The translations under genes were made by a program, and so were the position numbers. The notes below the pieces were generated by a model. The model did no database searches and had not been told where the DNA came from. It was given only the letters and a program-made list of their open reading frames with translations. DNA of 29,252 bases from JADJVL01 sp039812765 (GTDB lineage: Bacteria > Acidobacteriota > Holophagae > Holophagales > Holophagaceae): the NCBI GenBank assembly GCA_039812765.1, contig JBDIBF010000036.1, forward strand, positions 1 through 29,252, in the 5' to 3' direction. Shown piece by piece: positions 16,413 to 24,538 of this stretch. Each line of letters begins with the position of its first letter. The first letter of the stretch is position 1.

Positions 16413-16736
16413 TCAGGGCAGCGTCGAGATCCTCAGCCGCTCGAACTCGCCGCCGAGGCGCCCGGTGGCCATGAGCCAGGCCATCCGGTGGTCGCCGAGC
16501 AGGGAGAGCCACGGATGCTTGAAGGTGGCGGGGCGGTTCTTCTCGATGCCGAAGTGCCCCGTCCAGGCGAAGCCGTAGGCCACCACCGGGACCAGGGGAA
16601 GCCAGGCGTAGCGGGCGGTGGCCAGGAGGAAGGCCAGGAGCGCGAGGTAGGCAAGCGTCCCGCAGAGGTGGAGGGCGCGGTTCGTCCGGTGGCGGTGCTC
16701 CGCGAGGTAGGCGGGCCAGAAGCGGGCAAAGGTCAT
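16413..16736 (-). CDS. DUF962 / Mpo1-like small membrane protein
   Basis: This protein of about 107 residues has the family features HRTNRALHLCGT and GHFGIEKNRPATFKHP around two hydrophobic helices. In yeast the DUF962 protein Mpo1 is a dioxygenase in phytosphingosine alpha-oxidation that uses conserved histidines; bacterial roles are not known to me. The ATG at 16736 is preferred because homologues start MTF-FWP-YL at this point and GGAGG lies just upstream, though very close. A GTG at 16769, 6 bp after the preceding gene, is the alternative. It is the last gene of a three-gene minus-strand cluster. Confidence 0.8.
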   Translation of the reverse strand: MTFARFWPAYLAEHRHRTNRALHLCGTLAYLALLAFLLATARYAWLPLVPVVAYGFAWTGHFGIEKNRPATFKHPWLSLLGDHRMAWLMATGRLGGEFERLRISTLP

Positions 16737-16775
16737 CGCCTCCGGTGCGGCGAGGGCCTCCCGCGCCACGGCGGC

Positions 16776-18881
16776 CTACCTGGCCCGGCTGGCGCCGATA
16801 GGCACCAGGGCGCTCTGCTCGTTGTTGTGGTCGTCCTGCACGCGGACCATCACCCGCTCGCCGCGGACCTGGTCCTTCGGGATGAGCACCTCGAAGCGCT
16901 CCTCGGCCTGGTCGAAGACCTTGTCCTCGGGCAGCACCTGAAGCCAGTTCTCCCCGTCGGCGCTCACGGCCGCCTCCTTGAGGACGCCGCTCTCGTCCCG
17001 GGCCGCGAAGCGCACGCGGACGCCCTCGGCTTCGGAGACGGCGCTGGTCTCGAAGACCACCGGCGGCGTGTGGTCCACCAGGAAGGGCGCCGTGCGCCAG
17101 GTGGCGCTGAGGGCCGCGTTGAAAGGCTGGCTGGGCGCGTCGCTGGCGATGACCTCCAGGCGGTAGCGGCCGTCGGGCACCGGCAGGGTGTCGAAGGTGA
17201 AGAACTTCTCCTTCCAGGCCTTCTCCAGCTCGAGGGGCGCGCCGTGCTCGGGGAGCAGCCGCACGCGGAAGCTGAGCTGGTCGTTGTTGGGGTCCGACAC
17301 CTTGAACACGAAGGCCTGGGCGCCCCGGCGGAAGGAGCGCTTCTCGCTGCCCGCGTAGGCCAGGGCCGGGATGAGCTTCTGGGTCTCGAAGGGCACGCGT
17401 TCGATGCCGATGTCGTCGGGCGGGGCGTTGCGCGTGATGGTCAGGCCCGGGGGCATGACGTCCACGCCCTCCCAGAGGGGCGCGAGGTTGCGGTTGTTCC
17501 AGTGCATCCGCACGCTCTCCACCGTCGGGGTGGCGCCGCCGCGGCTGGAGGTGAGCCGCAGGCGGAACTGGGCGAAGCGGGAGGGCTTCAGCACCGGCCG
17601 CTCGCCGCTGCGCAGGGGCGGGCTCCAGGGGGACCAGGTGCCGTCGGGGGTCTCGGTGGAGCCCTGGCGCACCTGCAGCTCTACGGCGGTGCCCTGGGGG
17701 ATCTCCGCGTCCACGTAGGCCCGGCCCCAGTCTCCGATGGGGCTGGCCTTCAGCACCCGGCTCTCCAGGGTGCCCTCCAGGGCCTGGGCCTCCGAGAGGA
17801 GGTGCACCTCCGCCGGATTGGAGGCCACCACCATCAGGTCCTGGCCGAGGGCGAGGAAGGCGGTGGCCTGGGCGGCGCCGAGGTCCTGCACCACCTCGAA
17901 GGGGTTCAGGTCCCGCCCCTTGCCGGCGAGGGGGATGCCGAAGACGCGGCTGCGGTTGCCGGTGCCCACCAGGAGCTGGCCCTTCCAGGGCGCGAGGGCG
18001 AAGACCTGGCTGAGGCTGCTCTGCCACAGGGTCTCGGGGACGCGGTTCCGGTCCAGGCGCAGCACCGCGCACTTGGCGCCGCTGCCCGCCTCGGTCATGT
18101 AGCCCTCCCGGCGCTCCAGCTGGCCGGAGGTGAGGCGGGCGGAGAGGCCGTTGTTGGCGCCGATGTAGAGGTCCCCGTCCGCCAGGGCGAGGGCCCGGAC
18201 TTCCTCGAAGGGGGTGTCCGTCAGCGTTTCCACCCGGTCGGCCCCGTAGCGCATCACGAGCCCGTGGCCGTGGGTGCCCAGGTAGTAGCCGCCCTGCCCG
18301 TCGGGGAGCAGGGCGGTGAAGGCTGTCTCCTCCCGGACCTCCGCGAGGCGGCGGCTCGAGCCCTCCCGGACCAGGAGCAGCACCGCGCCGTTCTCCGAGC
18401 CGCCGGCCACCACCACCTCGCCGCCGGAGGCGTGCAGGGCCCACACCGCGCGGGCGTCGATGTCGGCGAAGGGCTTCACCTCGCCCGACGGCGTCACGCG
18501 CAGAAGCTTGCCCTCGCCGCTGGGGGCCACCACGAGGTCCGCGCCCACGCGGGCCATGGCGAAGATGACGCCGCCCTTCACCTGGGCCAGGGGCTTCACC
18601 TGGCCGCCGGCCAGGTGGAAGAGGCGGCCTTCGCTGCCGGCGGAGAGGTAGGCCCCGCCGGCGCCGTCCGGAACCGCGGCCCAGACGACGCCTTCGGGCA
18701 GCTGGGCGAGCCGCCGGGCGCCGGGGGCCAGGCGGAGGCGCCCGTCCGCGCCGATCCGGATGCCGCGGGACTCGCTGCCGATCCAATCGTTGAAGCCGGA
18801 AAAGACCGCCGGGGGGTTCTCGGCGGCCAGCGGAGAGGCGAGGAGGAGGGCCGCGGCGAGGAGGGGGATGGGTCGGGTCAT
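16776..18881 (-). CDS. Secreted beta-propeller-like protein with C-terminal beta-sandwich domains
   Basis: This protein of about 701 residues has an N-terminal signal peptide (MTRPIPLLAAALLLASPLAA). The first half consists of short repeated beta strands with the pattern GG-YL-AGSEGRLFHL, VAPSGEGKLLRV, VVAGGSENGAVL, YYLGTHGHGLVMR and LYIGANNGLSARL, consistent with a propeller of the sort found in two-component sensor ectodomains. The second half has FN3- or jelly-roll-like features (DGTWSPWSPPL, VFKVSDPNNDQLSFRVRL, DHTPPVVFE). No catalytic motif is seen; a binding or scaffold role is plausible. The ATG at 18881 starts the signal peptide cleanly. The GTG at 18899, 4 bp after the S55-like stop, is possible and would couple translation. 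Confidence 0.75.
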   Translation of the reverse strand: MTRPIPLLAAALLLASPLAAENPPAVFSGFNDWIGSESRGIRIGADGRLRLAPGARRLAQLPEGVVWAAVPDGAGGAYLSAGSEGRLFHLAGGQVKPLAQVKGGVIFAMARVGADLVVAPSGEGKLLRVTPSGEVKPFADIDARAVWALHASGGEVVVAGGSENGAVLLLVREGSSRRLAEVREETAFTALLPDGQGGYYLGTHGHGLVMRYGADRVETLTDTPFEEVRALALADGDLYIGANNGLSARLTSGQLERREGYMTEAGSGAKCAVLRLDRNRVPETLWQSSLSQVFALAPWKGQLLVGTGNRSRVFGIPLAGKGRDLNPFEVVQDLGAAQATAFLALGQDLMVVASNPAEVHLLSEAQALEGTLESRVLKASPIGDWGRAYVDAEIPQGTAVELQVRQGSTETPDGTWSPWSPPLRSGERPVLKPSRFAQFRLRLTSSRGGATPTVESVRMHWNNRNLAPLWEGVDVMPPGLTITRNAPPDDIGIERVPFETQKLIPALAYAGSEKRSFRRGAQAFVFKVSDPNNDQLSFRVRLLPEHGAPLELEKAWKEKFFTFDTLPVPDGRYRLEVIASDAPSQPFNAALSATWRTAPFLVDHTPPVVFETSAVSEAEGVRVRFAARDESGVLKEAAVSADGENWLQVLPEDKVFDQAEERFEVLIPKDQVRGERVMVRVQDDHNNEQSALVPIGASRAR

Positions 18882-18903
18882 GGCAGGTCTCGTGTTCACG
18901 GGT

Positions 18904-20664
18904 TCACTCGATCTCGACTTCGAGCTGGACCAGGCCCTTCACCTCCCGCTCGAGGGGAAGCCAGGCGCGGCCGACGATGCGCCGTTGGAGCCGGTTGTCG
19001 AAGGTGACGCCGTCGGCCCCCAGGAGGGCGGCGACCGAGGGCGGGATCCCCTCGATGCGGCTCCCCCGCAGCCCGGCGCCCGGCTGGGCCTGCACCAGGA
19101 GCGCGTAGGCGTGGTTGTTGCGGAGGGCGCCGTTGAGGAGCCGCGTCACGTCGTTGAGGGAGGCCACGTCCACGGCCTTCTCGTCGGGATCGGCAGCCGC
19201 GAGGCTGAAGCCGTCCCCCACCATGATCACGGCCTTCCCCTTCTGGGCGGAGGCCGAGACCGGGATGTTGAGGGTCACCTGCTCCCGCACGCCCTGGATG
19301 TTCTGAAGGGCCACCAGCACCGGCAGGCTCTCGCCGCGGCGCACCCGCGCCTTGAGGGTCCGCGCCCCGGCGATGGTGGTGAGGTCCAGCCGTTCCTCGG
19401 CCTTGATGGTGAGGCTGATGCCCTCGATCTCGGGCCGCTCGAAGGGGTTGGTGGTGAGGGCCTGGAGCATGCCTCCGACGAAGGCGGAGAGCCGGCCGGG
19501 GTTCAGGTCCGCCACCACGTTCTCGAGCTGGATCGGGGCGTGGCCGGCGACCTTGATGTTGCCCTGCAGCGCCAGGGACTGGAAGCCGAGGCCCCGGACC
19601 TGGGCGTTCAGGGCCTGGGTGAGCACCGTGGCCGCCAGGAAGGGCGTGAGGAAGGGGTGGTCCATCAGCTCGAATCGGAAATTCACGGTGCGTCGGCCGC
19701 CGAGGTTCAGGCCCACCCGCAGCGGGATCATGCGGGCCTCGGCCCCCAGGACCCCGGCGACCCCGGTGGAGCGGTCCATGCGCACCGCGCCCACGGGGGC
19801 CACCGGGGTGGCGAGCTTGAAGGAGCTGAGGTAGCTCGGCATGGAGTAGGCGACGGAGGCGGACCACATCGGCAGGTCCACGGGGCCCAGGTTGAGGAGC
19901 TGGTGGCCGAAGAGCAGCACCCGCTTGCCGCTCACCTGGGTGATGGTGCCGCTCGCGGCCATCTCCATGTCCCCCTGGACCAGGGCGATGGAGACCATGC
20001 CGCCGGGTTCCAGCGGGCTGGCCTCCCCGCCGGGGGCGGGAGCCAGGGTCGGGGCCGCCGCGTACTGGAGGGGCAGCCCGTCGAGGAAGCCCCTGGCCTC
20101 GGCCCCCAAGGGCGCGCCGGTGACCAGCATCGGCAGTTCCGGCCGGTTCCCCTCCTCTCCCGCCAGGTCCCGGAACGCCACGAGGCCGCCCGTGAGGGCC
20201 GCCTTGAGCACCTTCGGCGGCTCGATCTTGGGAAGGACCAGGGGCGTGCGGCTGCTGGCCCCTTCCGGGACGTCCCGGAGCTGTTCGGTCATGTCGGCGA
20301 TGGGGGTGATCCCGCCGATGGCCTCCTTCTCGAACGTGAAACCGGTGCTCAGGGCGCCCACGAGCTTGCCGTCGATGTAGCAGGGGGAGCCGCTCATGCC
20401 CGCGAGGATGCCGGTCTCGGCGAGGGGGCCTCCGCTGGCCTTCACGAGGATCAGGCTCCGCCCCGGGGCCATGTTGCGCTGGACCCCGAGGACCTCGAAC
20501 TCGAAGCGCTCGATCTTCGCCCCCCGGAACACCGTTCGGCCGTAGCCCTTCATCCCGGGCTGGATCTCGTGGAGCCCCAGGGTGGCCTGGGCGGCGAGGG
20601 CGGGGGCGAGGGCGGGGGCGAGGGCGAGGGCGGCGGCGGTCGGGAGGCGCAGGGCCAGGTTCAT
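18904..20664 (-). CDS. Exported SpoIVB-type S55 peptidase-like protein
   Basis: This 586-residue protein has an Ala/Leu/Pro signal peptide (1-25). Its N-terminal part contains GYGRTVFRG (40-48) and the serine motif GILAGMSGSPCYIDGKLVGA (Ser91/Ser93), typical of S55 peptidases such as Bacillus SpoIVB. A later LFGHQLLNLGPVDLP segment (251-265, His254) is a candidate for the catalytic histidine. The remaining half is beta-rich and unassigned. In Bacillus SpoIVB the histidine precedes the serine; here the order is reversed. It is first in a cluster with the secreted propeller protein and DUF962 protein. The signal peptide is encoded by a 12-bp tandem repeat (20593-20628). A regulatory or envelope-processing role is inference only. 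Confidence 0.8.
   Translation of the reverse strand: MNLALRLPTAAALALAPALAPALAAQATLGLHEIQPGMKGYGRTVFRGAKIERFEFEVLGVQRNMAPGRSLILVKASGGPLAETGILAGMSGSPCYIDGKLVGALSTGFTFEKEAIGGITPIADMTEQLRDVPEGASSRTPLVLPKIEPPKVLKAALTGGLVAFRDLAGEEGNRPELPMLVTGAPLGAEARGFLDGLPLQYAAAPTLAPAPGGEASPLEPGGMVSIALVQGDMEMAASGTITQVSGKRVLLFGHQLLNLGPVDLPMWSASVAYSMPSYLSSFKLATPVAPVGAVRMDRSTGVAGVLGAEARMIPLRVGLNLGGRRTVNFRFELMDHPFLTPFLAATVLTQALNAQVRGLGFQSLALQGNIKVAGHAPIQLENVVADLNPGRLSAFVGGMLQALTTNPFERPEIEGISLTIKAEERLDLTTIAGARTLKARVRRGESLPVLVALQNIQGVREQVTLNIPVSASAQKGKAVIMVGDGFSLAAADPDEKAVDVASLNDVTRLLNGALRNNHAYALLVQAQPGAGLRGSRIEGIPPSVAALLGADGVTFDNRLQRRIVGRAWLPLEREVKGLVQLEVEIE
20593..20628. repeat. Three 12-bp tandem units in the S55-like signal peptide
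   Basis: The plus strand reads GGCGAGGGCGGG twice, then GGCGAGGGCGAG. On the coding strand this gives the repeated PALA units of the signal peptide hydrophobic core. Unit gain or loss would stay in frame. Confidence 0.8.
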
Positions 20665-20781
20665 TCGGGGCTCGACAAAAGGGCAGGCTACCAGGAGGAA
20701 GGGCCGGGGGCGCCGCGGGATTCGGGACTACGCCTCGGGTGCCCCCAGGGTGTCCTTCGTTTCCCGTCACAGGGTCGTGGC

Positions 20782-20810
20782 TTGGGGAGGACCCCGAGGC
20801 CGTGTAGGCT
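20782..20810 (+). promoter_or_regulatory. Candidate promoter of the TonB-dependent receptor gene
   Basis: TTGGGG (20782-20787) and TAGGCT (20805-20810) are 17 bp apart, 21 bp before the ATG. Both boxes are weak matches to the sigma70 consensus, so the position rather than the sequence is the main support. Confidence 0.3.
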
Positions 20811-20831
20811 AACGCCCGGGAGGAACTTTCC

Positions 20832-23708
20832 ATGCGAATCCGCCATTTACACGCCCTCACTCCGCTGGCCCTGTTCATGGCCGCCTCGCCCCTGGCCGCC
20901 CAGGGCGTGAGCGCCCAGCTGGGCGGGACGGTGACCTCCACCTCGGGGCAGGCCGTGTCCGGGGCCACCGTCACCGTCCGGAACGCGGAGACCGGGTTCA
21001 CCCGCACTGCCGTGACCGACGCCAGCGGGCGCTTCCTGGTGGCCAGCCTCCCGGTGGGCCCCTATGGCGTCTCCGTGTCCAAGGAGGGTTTCCAGACCGC
21101 CGCCGGGATCCGCGTGACCCTGAACCTGGGCGACGCCGCCCCGCTCCTGGTGAAGCTAGCCCCCACCGCCAGCGCCGTGGTGGAAGTGACCGCCACCGCC
21201 GCCCAGGTGGACACGGAGCGCAGCGCCGCGGCCACCCTGGTGAGCCCCGACGACCTCGTCAACCTGCCCCTGCGCAACCGCGACTTCCAGGCCTTCGCCA
21301 AGCTCACCCCGGGCGTGGTGGTGGACAGCAACCGCGGGAACCTGGCCATCGCCGGCCAGCGCGGCATCAACACCGCCATCAACATCGACGGCGGCGACTA
21401 CAACCAGCCCTTCTTCGGCGGCAGCACCGGCGGGGCCGAGGGCAAGACCCCCTTCACCGTGTCCCTGGAGGCCGTGCGCGAGTTCCAGGTCATCACCGAC
21501 GGGGCCTCGGCCGAATACGGCCGCATGGGCGGCGGCTACCTGAACGCCGTCACCAAGAGCGGCACCAACGACTTCAGCGGCAGCCTCTTCTACTACGAGC
21601 GCCCGAACCAGTGGCAGGCCAACGCCCACGGCGGCAGCCGCCTCCCCCCGGCGGACTTCAAGCTCCGCCAGTACGGGTTCTCTTTCGGCGGACCGATCCT
21701 GAAGGACAAGCTGCACTTCTTCGTCGCCTACGATGCCCAGCGCCGCACCGACCCACAGGACCAGATCTGGGGCGGCACGAACCCGCCCGCCGGGCTCTAT
21801 CCCCTTGACGGGAGCATCGCCGCCGACGCCGCCTTGATCAAGCGGGCCGGCCCCTACAGCCTCCGGGCCGACTCCGACGTGGTGTTCGCCCGCCTGGACT
21901 GGACCGTGAACACCGACCACGCCATCCAGGTCCGGTTCAACTCGTCGAACTTCAAGGGCAACGTGAACTCGGGCCTGACCTTCGCGAAGGAGGCGGTCTC
22001 CACCGACGACATCAAGACCACCAGCTTCGTGGGCCAGTGGAACTGGACCATCAACGGCAACTGGTACAACGAGCTGCGCATCAACTACGTGAAGGACGAG
22101 CAGCCCCGCGTGCCGACCACCACGATCCCCCAGGTCTCCATCACCAACGTGGGCACCTACGGCAGCGGCACGAACTTCTCGCGCGATTTCGACACCAAGC
22201 GCACCCAGGTCATCGAGACCCTCACCTACGTGACCCCCACCTTCCAGGTGAAGGCCGGCATCGACTACAACAAGACCGACGTGGCGGAGGTCTTCGCCTC
22301 CACCCAGTACGGCTCCTACTCCTTCAACAACATCGCCGACTTCCGGGCGGGCAACTGGAACCAGTTCCAGCAGCGTTTCAGCCTCCAGGGCGGCACCCCC
22401 AGGGACTCGGGCGTCTTCGCGGCCGCCGAGAAGGAGCTCGCGGTCTTCATCCAGACCGACTGGCGCCTGACCAACAGCTTCAAGGCGGGTCTGGGCCTGC
22501 GCTACGACCGCCAGGAGCACCCCGGCTTCCCCGTCGCCGACGTCTCCAACCCCCTGGGCGCCACGTTGCCCGTCACCGCGTCCATTCCCACGGACACCCA
22601 CGTCTCGCCCCGGCTCAGCTTCACCTGGACCCCCGAGGCCGACGGCGGCAAGAGCGTCGTGCGCGGCAGCGTCGGGCGCTATGTGAGCCGCACGCCCTCG
22701 GTCTTCCTCTTCCAGGTCTACGCCGAGAACGGCGTGCGGGGCGCCCGGATCACCTTCACGTCGGCCCAGGCGGCCACCTTCGGGATCCCCCGGGGCGCCA
22801 CCTTCACCCCCGATTCGCCCTTCCGCTTCTCGGCCCTGCCCTCCGGGGCGACCCTTCCGGCGCTGGACGTCTTCACGTTCTCCCAGGGCTTCCAGAACCC
22901 CTCCACGGACCGCTTCAACCTCGGGTACGAGCGGGCCTTCGGAGGCTGGACCTTCGGCGTCTCGGGCGCCTACGCGAAGACGGACCACCTGGAGCGGCTG
23001 TCGGACATCAACCTCGGCACCCCCGTGGCCAACGCCCAGGGGCGCCTGGTCTTCCCCGCCACCCGGCCCAACACGAACTTCCGCCAGATCGCGGTCTACG
23101 TCTCCGACGCCGAGTCCCGCTACCAGTCCCTGACCCTCAGCGCCAAGTACGACAAGCCCGGCAGCCCCTTCACGGCGAACCTCTTCTACACCTTCAGCAA
23201 GAACCGCGACAACGACTCCAACGAGCGCAACTTCTCCAGCTACTCCACCCAGAACACCCAGCGCCTGCAGGACGAATACTCCTGGGCGGACACGGACAAG
23301 CGCAACGTGGTGACGGGCTCGGTGAGCTACCAGGAGCGGCGCTGGACCGGCATCCAGTTCGGCCTGGGCTTCACCTACCTCTCGGGCTCGCCCTACACCG
23401 TGACCCGGGGCAACGACCTGAACAACGACGCCATCACCTCCAACGACCGGCTCCTGGGCACCCAGCGCAACGGTTTCCGTACCTCGTCCACGATGTCCGT
23501 GGACCTGAAGATCAGCCGCACCTGGGCCTTCGGTCCGAAGGTGAAGTTCACCGTGAGCGGCGAGGTCTACAACCTCTTCAACGAGGTCGAGGCCTACCAG
23601 CGCCTGCAGTGGACCGGCGGCACGGACGCGGCCCCCACCCTCAGCTACGCCCGCAACGTCACGTCCAGTCCCCGCGACGCCCAGATCGGCGTCCGCCTGG
23701 CCTTCTGA
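20832..23708 (+). CDS. TonB-dependent outer-membrane receptor with carboxypeptidase-regulatory-like N-terminal domain
   Basis: This 958-residue protein has a signal peptide (1-23, ending LAAQG). A carboxypeptidase-regulatory-like beta-sandwich follows (about 27-110, GGTVTSTSGQAVSGATVTV and SGRFLVASLPVGPYGV). Next come a plug domain (about 125-240, including LRNRDFQAFAKLTPGV and GGDYNQPFFGG) and a long beta-barrel ending in a terminal phenylalanine (QIGVRLAF), the BAM recognition signal. This Oar-like architecture is expanded in Acidobacteria and Myxobacteria and imports large or scarce substrates using TonB energy. GGAGG lies 8 bases before the ATG. It is divergent from the S55-like cluster. 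The substrate is unknown; no SusD partner is present. Confidence 0.95.
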   Translation: MRIRHLHALTPLALFMAASPLAAQGVSAQLGGTVTSTSGQAVSGATVTVRNAETGFTRTAVTDASGRFLVASLPVGPYGVSVSKEGFQTAAGIRVTLNLGDAAPLLVKLAPTASAVVEVTATAAQVDTERSAAATLVSPDDLVNLPLRNRDFQAFAKLTPGVVVDSNRGNLAIAGQRGINTAINIDGGDYNQPFFGGSTGGAEGKTPFTVSLEAVREFQVITDGASAEYGRMGGGYLNAVTKSGTNDFSGSLFYYERPNQWQANAHGGSRLPPADFKLRQYGFSFGGPILKDKLHFFVAYDAQRRTDPQDQIWGGTNPPAGLYPLDGSIAADAALIKRAGPYSLRADSDVVFARLDWTVNTDHAIQVRFNSSNFKGNVNSGLTFAKEAVSTDDIKTTSFVGQWNWTINGNWYNELRINYVKDEQPRVPTTTIPQVSITNVGTYGSGTNFSRDFDTKRTQVIETLTYVTPTFQVKAGIDYNKTDVAEVFASTQYGSYSFNNIADFRAGNWNQFQQRFSLQGGTPRDSGVFAAAEKELAVFIQTDWRLTNSFKAGLGLRYDRQEHPGFPVADVSNPLGATLPVTASIPTDTHVSPRLSFTWTPEADGGKSVVRGSVGRYVSRTPSVFLFQVYAENGVRGARITFTSAQAATFGIPRGATFTPDSPFRFSALPSGATLPALDVFTFSQGFQNPSTDRFNLGYERAFGGWTFGVSGAYAKTDHLERLSDINLGTPVANAQGRLVFPATRPNTNFRQIAVYVSDAESRYQSLTLSAKYDKPGSPFTANLFYTFSKNRDNDSNERNFSSYSTQNTQRLQDEYSWADTDKRNVVTGSVSYQERRWTGIQFGLGFTYLSGSPYTVTRGNDLNNDAITSNDRLLGTQRNGFRTSSTMSVDLKISRTWAFGPKVKFTVSGEVYNLFNEVEAYQRLQWTGGTDAAPTLSYARNVTSSPRDAQIGVRLAF

Positions 23709-23725
23709 TCCCCCGCGGATCCACC

Positions 23726-23751
23726 GAACGGGCGGCGAAAGCCGCCCGTTC
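23726..23751 (+). terminator. Intrinsic terminator of the TonB-dependent receptor gene
   Basis: GAACGGGCGGC and GCCGCCCGTTC form a perfect 11-bp stem closed by a GAAA tetraloop, 17 bp after the stop codon. The T-run is short (TCGTT). It isolates the receptor from ymdB, which starts 16 bp later. Confidence 0.8.
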
Positions 23752-23767
23752 TCGTTAGGCTCGAGGG

Positions 23768-24538
23768 ATGCGGATCCTGTGCTTCGGCGACGTGGTGGGC
23801 GAGCCCGGACGGCGCCTCCTGGAGGCCCACCTCCCGGAGCTGCGCCGGGAGTTCGCCGTGGACTTCGTGGTGGTGAACGGCGAGAACGCCGCCCACGGGC
23901 ACGGGATCAGCGAGCGCATCGCGAGGGACTGGTTCGAGAACCTCGGGGTGGACGTGATCACCACGGGCAACCACGCCTTCGACGTGAAGGACATCGGCCC
24001 CTACTACGCGAAGGAGCCGCGGCTGCTGCGGCCGGCCAACCACCCGCCGGGCACGCCGGGCTCGGGCCACGTGAAGCTCCACACGGCCACGGGGGAGGAG
24101 GTGCTCGTCGTCTGCCTCATGGGCCGCGTCCACATGCCCCCCTGCGACGATCCCTTCCGGGCCGTGGATGCGGTGCTCATGAAGGAGCGGGCGGACCTCG
24201 TCATCGTGGACATGCACGCCGAGGCCACCAGCGAGGCCCAGGCCATGGGCTGGCACCTGGACGGCCGCGCGGCGGCGGTGGTGGGCAGCCACACCCACGT
24301 GCCCACCCTGGACGCCAAGCTGCTGCCCGGCGGCACGGCCTACGTCACCGACATCGGCATGACGGGGCCCTACGAGGGCGTCATCGGCATGAAGAAGGAG
24401 GCCAGCCTCAGCCGCTTCCTCAGCGTGCAGAAGGCGAAGTACGAGGTCGCCGAAGGCGACCTGCAGCTCCACGCGGTGCTGATCGAGACCGCCGGCAGGA
24501 AGGCCGTCTCCATCGCGCGCGTCCAGCGGAGGCTCTGA
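23768..24538 (+). CDS. ymdB: YmdB-type metallophosphoesterase (2',3'-cyclic nucleotide phosphodiesterase)
   Basis: This 256-residue protein matches the YmdB family in length and motifs: MRILCFGDVVGEPGRR with metal ligand Asp8, VVNGENAAHG (Glu39, Asn40), TTGNHAFD (Asn68, His69), VDMHAEATSE (His150) and GSHTHVPT (His175, His177). In Bacillus subtilis YmdB is a di-iron phosphodiesterase acting on 2',3'-cAMP that influences biofilm and motility gene expression. The protein is cytoplasmic. Its stop overlaps the MFS transporter start (ATGA/TGATG), so the two are coupled. A short GAGG precedes the ATG very closely. Confidence 0.92.
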   Translation: MRILCFGDVVGEPGRRLLEAHLPELRREFAVDFVVVNGENAAHGHGISERIARDWFENLGVDVITTGNHAFDVKDIGPYYAKEPRLLRPANHPPGTPGSGHVKLHTATGEEVLVVCLMGRVHMPPCDDPFRAVDAVLMKERADLVIVDMHAEATSEAQAMGWHLDGRAAAVVGSHTHVPTLDAKLLPGGTAYVTDIGMTGPYEGVIGMKKEASLSRFLSVQKAKYEVAEGDLQLHAVLIETAGRKAVSIARVQRRL

